Assembly (NCBI RefSeq): GCF_000208925.1
Contig: NW_001915151.1
Location: 1-18,555, forward strand
Origin: Entamoeba histolytica HM-1:IMSS
Lineage: Eukaryota; Evosea; Mastigamoebida; Endamoebidae
Length of the DNA stretch: 18,555 bases
Direction of reading: 5' to 3'
The position numbers were made by a program, and so were the translations under genes. The notes below the pieces were generated by a model. It saw nothing but the letters and a program-made list of their open reading frames with translations. It was not told where the DNA came from and made no database searches. This document shows, piece after piece, positions 1 to 8,275 of this stretch; the first letter of the stretch is position 1, and the number at the start of each line of letters is the position of its first letter.

Positions 1-687
1 CCTTGGGTATTTAGTCTTTTTTGTAACCGCTTTCTTCCAATCAATAAGAATTGTTTGTTATTTTACTTTTATGATAATTTGATAATAAAAAAAAGAATAA
101 CATCTTTTAGGAAGAAGGAATTTTATTAAATAAAAAAGTTGAATGGATTGTTATTATTCTTAGTACTTTAACTATGATGTTTTCTTTCTCATTCTCGGCA
201 TCAGTTTATTTAAAAGGAATGACAGATAACCCATTTTCTGTTACAAAACCAACAACAACAGTTGCAGTACTTTTTTATGTTATTTCAGTTATTAGTGCAA
301 CTGTGATTTTTGTGTGGATTAGTTTTATATTCCTTACTTCATATAAAACAATTAAAAGACAAGAAAATATTAGAAAGGGTATATATTTCTGTCTAGGTTC
401 ATTTCTTGTAATTGGACTTGAATTTTTTATGTTATTAATGAGTGATTATTCATCATTCTTCAGCACAAGTTTGTTAATTCTATTGTTATTCAGTTGATTT
501 TTATTATAAATAATATTAATACCATTTAGCATTTACATCAGAAATTATTATTTTTGGAATTAACGCATATTTCTTTGTTATGTTTTATGGCTTTGTTCCT
601 ACTTTTGCAAACACTTTCGATGAGGTTATTATCGGTCCTGATAACCAAGATGACACTACACGTCCAATCCTTTTTGACATGAAATAA
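1..687 (+). CDS. Multi-pass membrane protein, 3' part of a spliced gene (Wntless-like family possible)
   Basis: Three exons can be joined in one frame: 1-52 (5' end outside the window), 111-468 and 530-687 (TAA). The introns, 53-110 (58 bp) and 469-529 (61 bp), both start GTTTGTT and end TTTAG, as is usual in Entamoeba. The joined protein has about five hydrophobic segments: a partial one at the window start, a helix ending in SFSFSASVYL, then VAVLFYVISVISATVIFVW, GIYFCLGSFLVIGLEFFML, and IIIFGINAYFFVMFYGFVP near the C-terminus. It ends in a short acidic tail, DNQDDTTRPILFDMK. This fits the C-terminal half of a seven-helix protein. The NxYxFVMFYGFVPT pattern recalls the last helix of Wntless/TMEM181-type proteins, but that is a weak inference. 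The stop codon runs into TAATTAAAT, resembling the short Entamoeba polyadenylation context. Coding is well supported because frame continuity across both introns would be unlikely by chance; the family is uncertain. Confidence 0.75.
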
Positions 688-689
688 TT

Positions 690-2221
690 AAATCTTTATT
701 TCCTTCTTTTTATTTAATTTATTAGTATAAGCATAACATCTATCTATGAAACATTATTCAAATACATTAACTTACCATATTGACAAATAAAAATTATGTT
801 ACATCTTAATTATAAATAACCCTTATTCAATAGTTTAAACCATTATTCAATTCAAATTGATTCAATTCATAATTAAAGAGTCATTAATTTGTATTATTTA
901 AGAATAATTTTCTATTTATTGTTTCTTTTCAGTATTTATTATTTCCTTTTATGTTTATTATTTCATTAATGGTAAGATTTATTTCTTTTAATTCTATTTC
1001 TTTGTTTTTGAATCTGTATCAATCGAATTAAATAACTACATTATATTTTTATATATATGGTTTGTTTATTTTCTTCTTTTATTTTTCTTCTTTTAATTAT
1101 ATTTATTTATTTTTTTCTACTTATTCTTCATGAGTTGTTGATACTTTATTGTTATTATTTCTTTATTACTACATTATAATTTGTTGTTTTATATTTCTTA
1201 TTTTATATTCTTATTATTCTTTGTTTTATTTGTTTTTAAACATCTTCTTTCATTCATTTTATTATTATACTTTATTTATACTTTATTTCTTTTATATTGT
1301 TAGATCATTTATATCATGTATTTCTATTATTTCTTATTTATCTCATTTTATATTTGTAAATGTCATTGTGTTATAAATTGTTTGAATTAAATACATTTCA
1401 TTTGTTTATTTTATATTCGTTTTATTACTCTTTTTTACTTTATTTGGATGTTATTCTTCATTTTATTCATTTTCTATACTTGATTGAATTTCATTATATG
1501 TGATTGTTATTCTTCTTCTATTTATTCATTTTTCTTCTTCTATTTTATTCTTTATTTCTTTCTCTTTTAATTATTACAATGAATTGTTATTTTATTCTAT
1601 AACTCACGTATTTTATTTTGTCATTATCTATTCTTTCATTATTTCATTTCATCTTTTTATATTGAATGTATTGTAATTAATGTATTGAGATGTATTTCTC
1701 TTACTATTATTAATTTATTTCATATTTATCATTGAAATGTAGTTGTTGTGATTTTTGTTATTTCTCTTTAATGTCATTTTCAATTATGAATTTTTAATTT
1801 ATCTTTCTGTTTTATTTAATTATTCATTTGAAATACGAATATTCAATTAATTTATCTGATTTATTAAATTATTTGTATATTATCCATTTGATTAATATTT
1901 TATTCTTTCTATTTTATTCTTTTCTTTCTTATTTTCTTTATTTTTCATTTATAGCATATTCTGTTTCTTTATTTGTATTATTTTCTTATATTTTCTTTCT
2001 TAACAATTTATATTTATTTTCATTTGTAATTAGTTGATATTTATTCATTATATTTTCTGATATTTTATATTTAAATCAATACCATTTCTTTTATTTTCAT
2101 GAAACTCTTTGAATATGACTCTATATTTTTATTATCTGTATCTTTTATATTTTCTTTGTTTGTATTTCTTTTATTTGATTTTTAAATTATTTATTTTTCT
2201 TCTTTATTTTATTTACTTAAT
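690..2221. other. T-rich non-coding spacer
   Basis: About 1.5 kb of strongly pyrimidine-biased plus strand built from words such as TTTATTATT and TTCATTTATT. The short open frames here (for example 1149-1376 and 1828-2037) encode only Phe/Leu/Ile/Tyr/Ser strings expected from T-rich DNA. They have no recognisable domain or splice structure. I see no gene or RNA here. The strand bias resembles the other minus-strand LINE-derived stretches in this window, so a fully decayed element is possible but not shown. Confidence 0.5.
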
Positions 2222-2600
2222 ATTTATTATTAGAAATACAAGATAGTAGAATATGTTCTACTGTTGTTATATTGTCTTTACAAAGTGTGTAGTATTTCAA
2301 TATTTCATTTTTCTTTATTTTTGTTTTTCTATACACACAAAATATTGCTCCATCTTGCATTTTAGTTAATTTGAGAAATGCATTCTTTTAATATTGATTT
2401 CCATGCTTTAATTGTAGTAGTTTTATCTACTCCTTTTGACTCAAATCATCTTCTAAAATGTCACTTATTTGATGACACTTCCATTTTTTGATGTATTTGT
2501 CATTAATTTTTTATTTCTACTACTACTTCTTTTTCTTTTTTCTTTTCAATATTTTCATTTATTATTTCTTCTCTTTTTATTTCATTTATTTTATGAATTA
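2222..2600 (-). mobile_element. LINE ORF2 fragment, inverted arm
   Basis: Read on the minus strand, this stretch encodes the region between the reverse transcriptase and the zinc-binding motif of a LINE ORF2. It includes FESKGVDKTT, MQDGAIFC and the C-x8-H-x4-C core (CKDNITTVEHILLSC). It is the reverse complement of 2791-3169 over 379 bp with no gaps and only about five mismatches that I count by eye. It carries the same in-frame TGA before FESKG (2446-2448) as the other copies. It is a duplicated, inverted piece of the neighbouring element rather than an independent insertion, because the two arms are far more alike than either is to the copy at 13.0-13.4 kb. Confidence 0.85.
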
Positions 2601-3169
2601 GTTCATATCAAAAAACTGTCTATATATTCCTCTAGAAGAAATGGGTGAAGGATTAATAAACATTAGAGACAAATATGTTAATGAACTAATTAGAATAATA
2701 ACGTATTTGTACCAGAGAAAGTGAAATAAGAAATACAATAATGGTAGATGGTATTTCAAGAAATGAATATGGAATAGAATTAAAAAACATTAATTCATAA
2801 AATAAATGAAATAAAAAGAGAAGAAATAATAAATGAAAATATTGAAAAGAAAAAAGAAAAAGAAGTAGTAGTAGAAATAAAAAATTAATGACAAATACAT
2901 CAAAAAATTGAAGTGTCATCAAATAAGTGACATTTTAGAAGATGATTTGAGTCAAAAGGAGTAGATAAAACTACTACAATTAAAGCATGGAAATCAATAT
3001 TAAAAGAATGCATTTCTCAAATTAACTAAAATGCAAGATGGAGCAATATTTTGTGTGTATAGAAAAACAAAAATAAAGAAAAATGAAATATTGAAATACT
3101 ACACACTTTGTAAAGACAATATAACAACAGTAGAACACATCCTACTATCTTGTATTTATCATAATAAAT
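2222..3169. repeat. 379-bp inverted repeat with 190-bp spacer
   Basis: Left arm 2222-2600, right arm 2791-3169, equal length, about 98-99% identical by manual comparison. The mismatches I see are one near 2490/2901 and four in the outer 40 bp. The boundaries are sharp on both sides. The spacer 2601-2790 is LINE ORF2 sequence continuous with the right arm. If transcribed from either side, the RNA would form a long hairpin. Confidence 0.92.
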
Positions 3170-3690
3170 CACAAATGGAAAAACATGACAATATCGGCAT
3201 TATCATATTGATTAATAAGAAAATATACATGAAATAATCAATATAAAAAATACTTCATATGAAACAATATTCCAATATAAAGACATCAAAATGATATTGA
3301 ACAAACAAATAATACATAAAAGTGATTGATAATATCACAAAATACCAGATATATGTAATAGATAAAAAGAATAAAACTAGTCTATTATTTGATATGAATA
3401 ATGTATATCACAATTAATTGAGTTAAAATGAAAAAAGAAACAAGTATAAAGAAATAACAAACAAAATAAACAAATAGAAAAATAGAAAAATAATTTTAAT
3501 TAATGGATTAATAAATATCTCAAGCATTAAATTAATTAAAGAATTAAAATATAATGATAATATTAAAGAAAGTGAAATTATTGTGATAAACAACATGAAT
3601 GATGTCATAGTGCATTTGTTCTACTATATTAGAATATCGTCTGTAAATATGCTAGAAACATACACAGGTTGTGAATATCTTCCACAAACA
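2601..3690 (+). mobile_element. LINE ORF2 3' fragment (thumb to restriction-like endonuclease), degenerate
   Basis: Broken ORF2 of an EhLINE-like R2/R4-type retrotransposon. In order: a post-RT segment GEGLINIRDKYVNELIRII (about 2646-2700); FESKGVDKTT (after 2945); the zinc-binding stretch FC...YYTLCKDNITTVEHILLSC (3050-3150); the endonuclease core starting IPDI with the downstream LLFDM aspartate (about 3340-3400); and the C-terminal INGLINISSIKLIKELK (about 3500-3550), after which similarity fades near 3690. Several frameshifts and stops (TGA 2943-2945; a frame change inside the IPDI block) make it inactive. Known R2-type endonucleases use a CCHC motif and PDX12-14D; both are visible here in damaged form. 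ORF1 and most of the RT are absent. Confidence 0.85.
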
Positions 3691-3779
3691 TGGAACAATA
3701 GAAACATTTCTTTCATTACTTATTTAATTCCTTTTTATTTAATTCTTTTGCTTATTCTCATAATAAATTAATCTGACTT

Positions 3780-4290
3780 ATTTTACCATCTAATGCAAAT
3801 GCTCTTACTAGCTTTTTATTAAACAAAATATTATTGAAATTGAACAATTAATGAAAGAAAATGGTGTACTAACCTAAATACATAAAAACAATAGAATATA
3901 CCATTCTATTCATTTGACTCTTATTTATTAATATATAGAACTAAATCATTAATGGAATTGACTCTTCATAATATTGAAAATAACATAAATGAAGAGTTTT
4001 ATGATGACTTTGGAAATTCATTCCATTGACACTTAAAAATATTCATTTCACAACATATTCCATAAAAACTATTAAAACACAAAACAAGAAATAATTATAA
4101 AATTCAAAAATTTATATTTATCATATTCTTTTCAAAATGTTCTTAAAAGTATTGAAGAATCAAAGATTGATATAATGAATAAAAAGACTTAATAGATGGA
4201 AGAAGAGATATAAACAATGAATATCAAAAGAAAGAATTAAACAGGGATACAAGTCATTTTAGGATAAGTAAATTCACTCAAGATATGATT
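3780..4290 (+). pseudogene. Decayed coding-like stretch, origin unknown
   Basis: Between the LINE fragment and the next gene there are short plus-strand pieces with protein-like composition, such as QNIIEIEQLMKENGVLT (about 3830-3880) and LMELTLHNIENNINEEFYDD (about 3950-4010), each ended by stops. They cannot be joined by a consensus Entamoeba intron. I do not recognise the protein. A dead gene or another retroelement relic are both possible. The call is weak. Confidence 0.25.
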
Positions 4291-4303
4291 TTTCACCATT
4301 TGA

Positions 4304-5221
4304 CTAAAAAGTGAATAAATGAAAACCAAGAAATAAAAACATAACAAACACAATATTCATGATATAAGTAAAAGCATATTTCTTAACCCACTGAGTCTGA
4401 GAAATTAAAGAAAAATCACCAAGAATCAAAGGATTATTGTAAAAAGAGAAATAAACCGAATGACAAGGATATTGATATAAGTTCAAAAGAAATACACCAG
4501 AGAATGTAAAGATATATTTAATACGAAAAGAATGACGGGGAAATGGACTAGGGAATGTAATTGAACCATCTAAATATATTGTTATTGGTGAAGAAGAATT
4601 TAAAGAAACAAGAAGTTGAGAAGAAAGGATTGTAGAATAATTGTCAGAATGAGAAGGGAAGAAAGGAAGAACAGAAGTAATTGAAGGACGAAATAAAGTC
4701 AAATCAACAGAAGTGATTCTTAAAGAAGTAATCAAAGGAGGGAGTTTTGATGAGAGAATGATATTGTTGAGTAACATGAGTTGAGGAGATAAAGGAGTTA
4801 ATAACGAATGAAAAGAAGAAACAAAATGATTAATGAAAAGATTGAAAGAATCAAGGATGTTCATAGATGATTTTGTTAGGAGATAAGTAACTAAAGAGGC
4901 AGAGTGTGGTGGTGGAATAAAAGTGATAGGTTGGGTGAGATATTTTGTAGGAGGGTCAAAAAAGAGGAGAAAGGTATTAGAAGAAGAAATACAAGAACGA
5001 ACATTTACAATAGGAACAACATGAGAGTCTAGAATAAGAGACTTGTTTGAAGGGGAAGATGAGAATAAAAGAGCTGAAGAAAATGATTGATCAAGCAAGG
5101 TAATTGGAATATGGTAATGATGCTGAATGTCAATAAGTGAAAGGGAAGGATTCCAATGGATTATGTGCTTGAAGATACAAAAAAGCAAGAGTAGAACGAG
5201 AGATAAACAAAGAATCATCAC
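4304..5221 (-). CDS. Membrane-anchored protein with probable SMP (lipid-transfer) domain, TEX2/Nvj2-like layout
   Basis: Intact 305-codon intronless ORF starting ATGATG. An N-terminal hydrophobic helix (residues about 2-20) could act as a signal anchor. Residues about 38-118 might be a PH-like fold ending in PPHSASLVTYLLTKS. Residues about 120-276 have the order of features of synaptotagmin-like mitochondrial lipid-binding (SMP) domains: LPPLITSLRITSVDL followed by a short P-rich loop, an alternating-hydrophobic strand around SSQLLVSLNSSSPITIYLDG, and a late SVYFSFYNNPLILGDFSLIS segment like the conserved SF..xPxL..xxxS of SMP proteins. A second hydrophobic helix closes the protein (about 283-304). 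SMP proteins move phospholipids at membrane contact sites, and TEX2/Nvj2 have a TM-PH-SMP order, which this resembles. The domain call is inferred from pattern, not alignment. It is transcribed divergently from the Hsp20 gene; a TATA-like TTATAAATAA (minus strand, 5241-5250) lies about 20 bp upstream of the start. Confidence 0.6.
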   Translation of the reverse strand: MMILCLSLVLLLLFCIFKHIIHWNPSLSLIDIQHHYHIPITLLDQSFSSALLFSSSPSNKSLILDSHVVPIVNVRSCISSSNTFLLFFDPPTKYLTQPITFIPPPHSASLVTYLLTKSSMNILDSFNLFINHFVSSFHSLLTPLSPQLMLLNNIILSSKLPPLITSLRITSVDLTLFRPSITSVLPFFPSHSDNYSTILSSQLLVSLNSSSPITIYLDGSITFPSPFPRHSFRIKYIFTFSGVFLLNLYQYPCHSVYFSFYNNPLILGDFSLISQTQWVKKYAFTYIMNIVFVMFLFLGFHLFTF

Positions 5222-5430
5222 TTCAAGAAAGAAAAGAATGTTATTTATAACAATGTCTTTTCATCAAAAATATGATAAAACACAAAAAAACACGTGGGGG
5301 TGAGTCAAGGAAGAACAAGTTGAGTTGTCAGAAGTTGTCAAAGAGTTATGGTGAGGATGATGTGCTACGTCACAACGGAAGGATAAAAAGCAAAGATAAA
5401 AAGGAAGGATAAAACTGAAAAAATAAAATA
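5222..5430. promoter_or_regulatory. Divergent promoter with clustered bZIP/bHLH-like motifs
   Basis: This 209-bp gap drives two genes in opposite directions. It is less AT-rich than the surroundings and holds an E-box/G-box core CACGTG (5291-5296), an AP-1-like TGAGTCA (5301-5307), two GTTGTCA direct repeats exactly 10 bp apart (5324-5330 and 5334-5340), and a CRE-like TACGTCA inside GTGCTACGTCAC (5366-5372). The motif names come from other eukaryotes; binding in Entamoeba is inference. No clear heat-shock element (alternating nGAAn/nTTCn) is visible despite the Hsp20 domain of the downstream gene. Confidence 0.45.
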
Positions 5431-6969
5431 ATGGAAGACAAGATTAGAGTTATAGAAGATGTTATAAGAGAATATGAAGGGGAATTTGACGAAGAGAAAA
5501 CCGAGACATTGATGAAGTTAATTTCAATTATGGAGGAAGTTCATCAAAAGAGTGAAGTTGTCATTCCACAGAAGAAAGTAGTATATGAAGCAATTGAGAA
5601 TCCAAACAAAGAGACAGTTAGTAATTTTGTTGCAGCAACATTTAATGAACCATTTGGAGTAGACATCGAAAAAACAATGGAAGAGTTTGAGAGGAAGAAG
5701 AGAAGTGTTGAAGAGCGAATGAAAATGATTGAAGAGATGATGAGACATAACGAGGTTAAAGAAAAAATAGGAAAAGATGGGATTAAGCAAATAGAAACAA
5801 CAATTCAAAAGATTGAGAATAAGTTAATTGAATGTCTTCGCAAAGAGATTCAAAAGGATAGAGTGAAAGAAGAAGAAACAATACCAAAAGAAGAAGAAAC
5901 AATACCAAAAGAAGAAGAAACAACACCAAAAGAAGAAGAAACAACAAAAATTGCAGTTTCACAAGAAAGTGATGATAAGAAAAGTTGTAAACAAAAAGAA
6001 AGAACAACAAAAGAAAGTGATGATAAGAAAGGATGTGAAGAAGAAGAAAAAGAGGTAGACAAAAAATTTGAGAAACGAATTAAAGAAATCAAAGAAGAAG
6101 AAAAAGAAAGACGAGAGAAATATTTAGAATTTAAGAGGAAATATGAAGAACATGGGAAGAACAAGGATTATTATCTTGAACTGAAGAACCCAAGTAGTGA
6201 ATGTGAGAATGAAATCAAAATAGGAGTTTGGATGAATCAAAAGAACAATAGTATTATGGATGAAATGGATACATATGAAGGGTTGAATGAAGCAAACAAG
6301 AAAGTCAAGAAAGAGATAATAATTGAGATGGAAAAAGAGATTGAAGAAATTGAAAGAATGGTTAGTGATATGAAAAATACAAAAATGGAATTAGATTCAA
6401 TCAAAGAAGAAAAGAAAGAAGTTAATAAACCAATTAAAATCGAAGGGAATAATCAGAGATATGTTAGACCAGCACATAAAGTAGAAGATGATGAAGATAA
6501 TATAAAAATTGAAGTTAATAAAAAAACAGAAACAGACAGAGTATTTGAACAAATTAATTGGAGGAAAATGGAAATGGGAATTCAATTTAAAGCAATTGAT
6601 AAAGGAAAGTATTATGTGATGTATGCAAGAATTAAAGGAATGAGAGATGAAGACATTGATGTAAATATCACAAAGAATGGTAATTTAAGTATTAGTGGAA
6701 TGAAAATACCAAATAAAGAAGAAAAGGAAATGATAATGAGGATGGTTAATCACCAACTTAGAGGAATTAGTGAGGAAGAAAAGGTACAAATTATATATCA
6801 ATATTGCCAAGGGAAGTATGGAAGATTTAAAGAAATATATAGTATACCAAAGAATGTTGATATAAAGAAGATAATCGTCAGTTATACAGAAGAAGGTATT
6901 CTTCAAATCAACTTACCAAAATATATTGACTTCAATGAAATATACGACCCATTTGCTTTTATATGGTAA
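5431..6969 (+). CDS. Long coiled-coil protein with C-terminal Hsp20/alpha-crystallin domain
   Basis: 512-codon intronless ORF, ATG preceded by an A-rich leader. Residues 1-about 380 are highly charged (Glu/Lys) and largely predicted helix or coiled coil, with a seven-residue repeat KEEETIP at 146-172 and a second pair of ESDDKK blocks just after it. Residues about 386-498 look like an alpha-crystallin domain: strands around KYYVMYARIKGM and GNLSISG, then GRFKEIYSIPKNVDIKKI, and the signature VSYTEEGILQINLPK, where EEGIL corresponds to the conserved A-x-x-x-G-V-L. A roughly 25-residue charged insertion (PNKEEKEMIMRMVNHQ...) sits in the middle of the domain. Ordinary small heat-shock proteins are 15-25 kDa; this one is about three times longer, so it may be a scaffold that borrows the fold. 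It shares its promoter region with the SMP gene. Chaperone activity is not shown by the sequence. Confidence 0.85.
   Translation: MEDKIRVIEDVIREYEGEFDEEKTETLMKLISIMEEVHQKSEVVIPQKKVVYEAIENPNKETVSNFVAATFNEPFGVDIEKTMEEFERKKRSVEERMKMIEEMMRHNEVKEKIGKDGIKQIETTIQKIENKLIECLRKEIQKDRVKEEETIPKEEETIPKEEETTPKEEETTKIAVSQESDDKKSCKQKERTTKESDDKKGCEEEEKEVDKKFEKRIKEIKEEEKERREKYLEFKRKYEEHGKNKDYYLELKNPSSECENEIKIGVWMNQKNNSIMDEMDTYEGLNEANKKVKKEIIIEMEKEIEEIERMVSDMKNTKMELDSIKEEKKEVNKPIKIEGNNQRYVRPAHKVEDDEDNIKIEVNKKTETDRVFEQINWRKMEMGIQFKAIDKGKYYVMYARIKGMRDEDIDVNITKNGNLSISGMKIPNKEEKEMIMRMVNHQLRGISEEEKVQIIYQYCQGKYGRFKEIYSIPKNVDIKKIIVSYTEEGILQINLPKYIDFNEIYDPFAFIW
5866..5946 (+). repeat. 21-bp in-frame tandem repeat (KEEETIP)
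   Basis: Almost four copies of a 21-bp unit encoding KEEET(I/T)P, at 5866-5886, 5887-5907, 5908-5928 and partial 5929-5946. Units one and two are identical; unit three differs by one base (ATA to ACA). The low divergence points to recent slippage expansion, so the length may vary between strains. Confidence 0.9.
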
Positions 6970-7209
6970 TTCATTGATTTTATTCATTTTAATTTCATTC
7001 AACATCTCATTTTCATTTTGCATTTCTATTATTCTTGTGTTTTTTTTTAACCTATTATTATGTTTTATTTAATAATAAATAATGACTATGTGGAAAAATA
7101 GACAAAAACACTCTCAACAAAAACAAGAATTAAATAAAATAGAAGAATAAAAATAATGAAAGATAAAAGGTCAATTATTATATATATCCATAATTGAATT
7201 TTATGATTA
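6970..7209. other. Spacer after the Hsp20 gene
   Basis: AT-rich gap between the Hsp20 stop codon and the end of a minus-strand LINE relic. It contains a T9-type run near 7041-7050 and one very short open frame (7088-7150, 20 codons, Gln/Lys rich) that I do not treat as a gene. Nothing else is recognisable. Confidence 0.4.
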
Positions 7210-7750
7210 TTAAGAAGTGTTTATTTCATTTTCTTCGTTATTGTCGATTTGTGTAATAGAGTTCATTTCTAACACTCTCGTATTAGATTGTTCTTCTTCT
7301 AATGTGTTGCCAGAATTGAATATAAAACATTAAATCATTCATACTTTTTATTATTATTGTTCGTAGGATTTTGGAAAAGTCTAATTGTAATTTCAGTGTT
7401 TTCAATCTTCTTACTGATTCTTTGTGAATTAATCTATTTATTGATAATATTACAGGTATTATTTCTACATATATTATTTCTCTATTATTTCTTATTTTCT
7501 CTTGTAATTCTTTGTATTTATTTTGTGAATATATTTTATTTCTATATTATTATCTTGAAATACAGCAACATCTATAATATATCATTTATTTTCTTTCATA
7601 TTTTGATATTATATATCTGGTCTTCTAGCATGGAATGATTTATCATTACTCAATTAATATTTTTGTAAGTTCTGAATTATTTCATTCTTATTAATACTAT
7701 TATGAGTAATATTAAAGTCAATTGCATCAAATTCTTAGAGTTTTTTGTTA
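7210..7750 (-). mobile_element. LINE relic: endonuclease domain and C-terminus of ORF2
   Basis: Minus-strand reading shows HARRPDI, then two stops, then YIIDVAVFQDNNIEIKYIH (about 7620-7540). The P-D pair and the later D are separated by 14 codons (7620-7570), the PDX14D layout of R2-type endonucleases. It continues with EIIPVILSINRLIHKESVRR and SMNDLMFYIQFWQH, matching in position the IIPVVISINGIINKESVRL of the 12.5 kb copy but clearly diverged. After a frameshift it ends NEENEINTS and TAA at 7210-7212. At least four stops or frameshifts show it is dead. It belongs to a different subfamily from the other copies. Sequence between about 7750 and 8120 may be an extension too decayed to call. 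Confidence 0.8.
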
Positions 7751-8185
7751 TTAATATGTGTTTATATTTTTTAATATTTATGTTTTGATATTGTTTGTAT
7801 CTTCTTAGTGTTTTATTTTGACTTTTATTTCTATTATGTTAATACTGTTTATTTCTATTGAAGTTGTTATTATTATTAAAGTGTTTATGACGATGATTAT
7901 GAATGAAGTGATGAGTGAAATGATTTATATCATCTATGTTGTGATAGTTATGGTTATAATTCTTATTGTAATGATTAGTGTGATTATTCATGTATCTCTG
8001 TCTATACAGATAATACCTATTTTCACTCATTCTTCTATTATTTATATTTCTTTGTTGATGTGAATTTCTTCTTTTTTGGTTATTTGTTTTTCTATATTTT
8101 TTGTTGTATCTCTGATATGACAACTTTTTTTTTCTATTATTTTAAATAATAATAAAAATTTTTAGAATAACCTTCTAATTTTAAT
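7751..8185. other. T-rich stretch between LINE relic and tRNA gene
   Basis: On the minus strand there is an open frame at 7839-8123 rich in Asn, His, Tyr and Arg, starting from TTG rather than ATG. Its composition is what repeated AAT/CAT/TAT triplets give, and no domain is visible. It may be the worn upstream part of the LINE relic. I do not annotate it as a gene. Confidence 0.35.
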
Positions 8186-8193
8186 AAAAAAAA
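8186..8193 (-). terminator. RNA polymerase III terminator
   Basis: A run of eight T on the minus strand directly after the discriminator base of the tRNA gene, the usual Pol III stop signal. Confidence 0.85.
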
Positions 8194-8275
8194 TGCACGA
8201 AGTGGGGTTTGATCCCACGCATCTTTCGATATCCACGCCTAAAGCGGACGCCTTAGACCACTCGGCCATTCGTGC
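8194..8275 (-). tRNA. tRNA-Leu (anticodon UAG)
   Basis: Read on the minus strand, an 82-nt type II tRNA. Acceptor GCACGAA pairs with TTCGTGC (8275-8269 with 8201-8195), discriminator A73 (complement of 8194). The anticodon stem TCCGC/GTGGA encloses the 7-nt loop TTTAGGC, anticodon TAG at 8241-8239 (decodes CUA). A long variable arm with an ATC-GAAA-GAT hairpin and A73 indicate leucine rather than serine. T arm: GTGGG-ATCAAAC-CCCAC. The A box is near consensus (TGGCCGAGTGG). The T loop starts with A instead of T at position 54, so the B box is unusual. No intron. A T8 run follows directly. The gene stands alone here and is not part of a tandem tRNA array. Confidence 0.95.

Noticed and set aside
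1149..2037. Open frames 1149-1376 and 1828-2037 on the plus strand
   Set aside because: Pure Phe/Leu/Ile/Tyr/Ser strings from T-rich DNA, with no domain, no splice context and no upstream signals.
3583..3771. 62-codon plus-strand frame at the end of the LINE fragment
   Set aside because: Its first half (NMNDVIVHLFYY) is the degenerate C-terminus of LINE ORF2 and the rest is T-rich read-through.
5524..6906. Several minus-strand frames inside the Hsp20 gene
   Set aside because: Reverse-strand shadows of a purine-rich coding sequence; no independent evidence.
7839..8123. 94-codon Asn/His/Arg-rich minus-strand frame
   Set aside because: Starts at TTG, composition follows AT-rich triplets, no recognised domain; may be worn LINE sequence.
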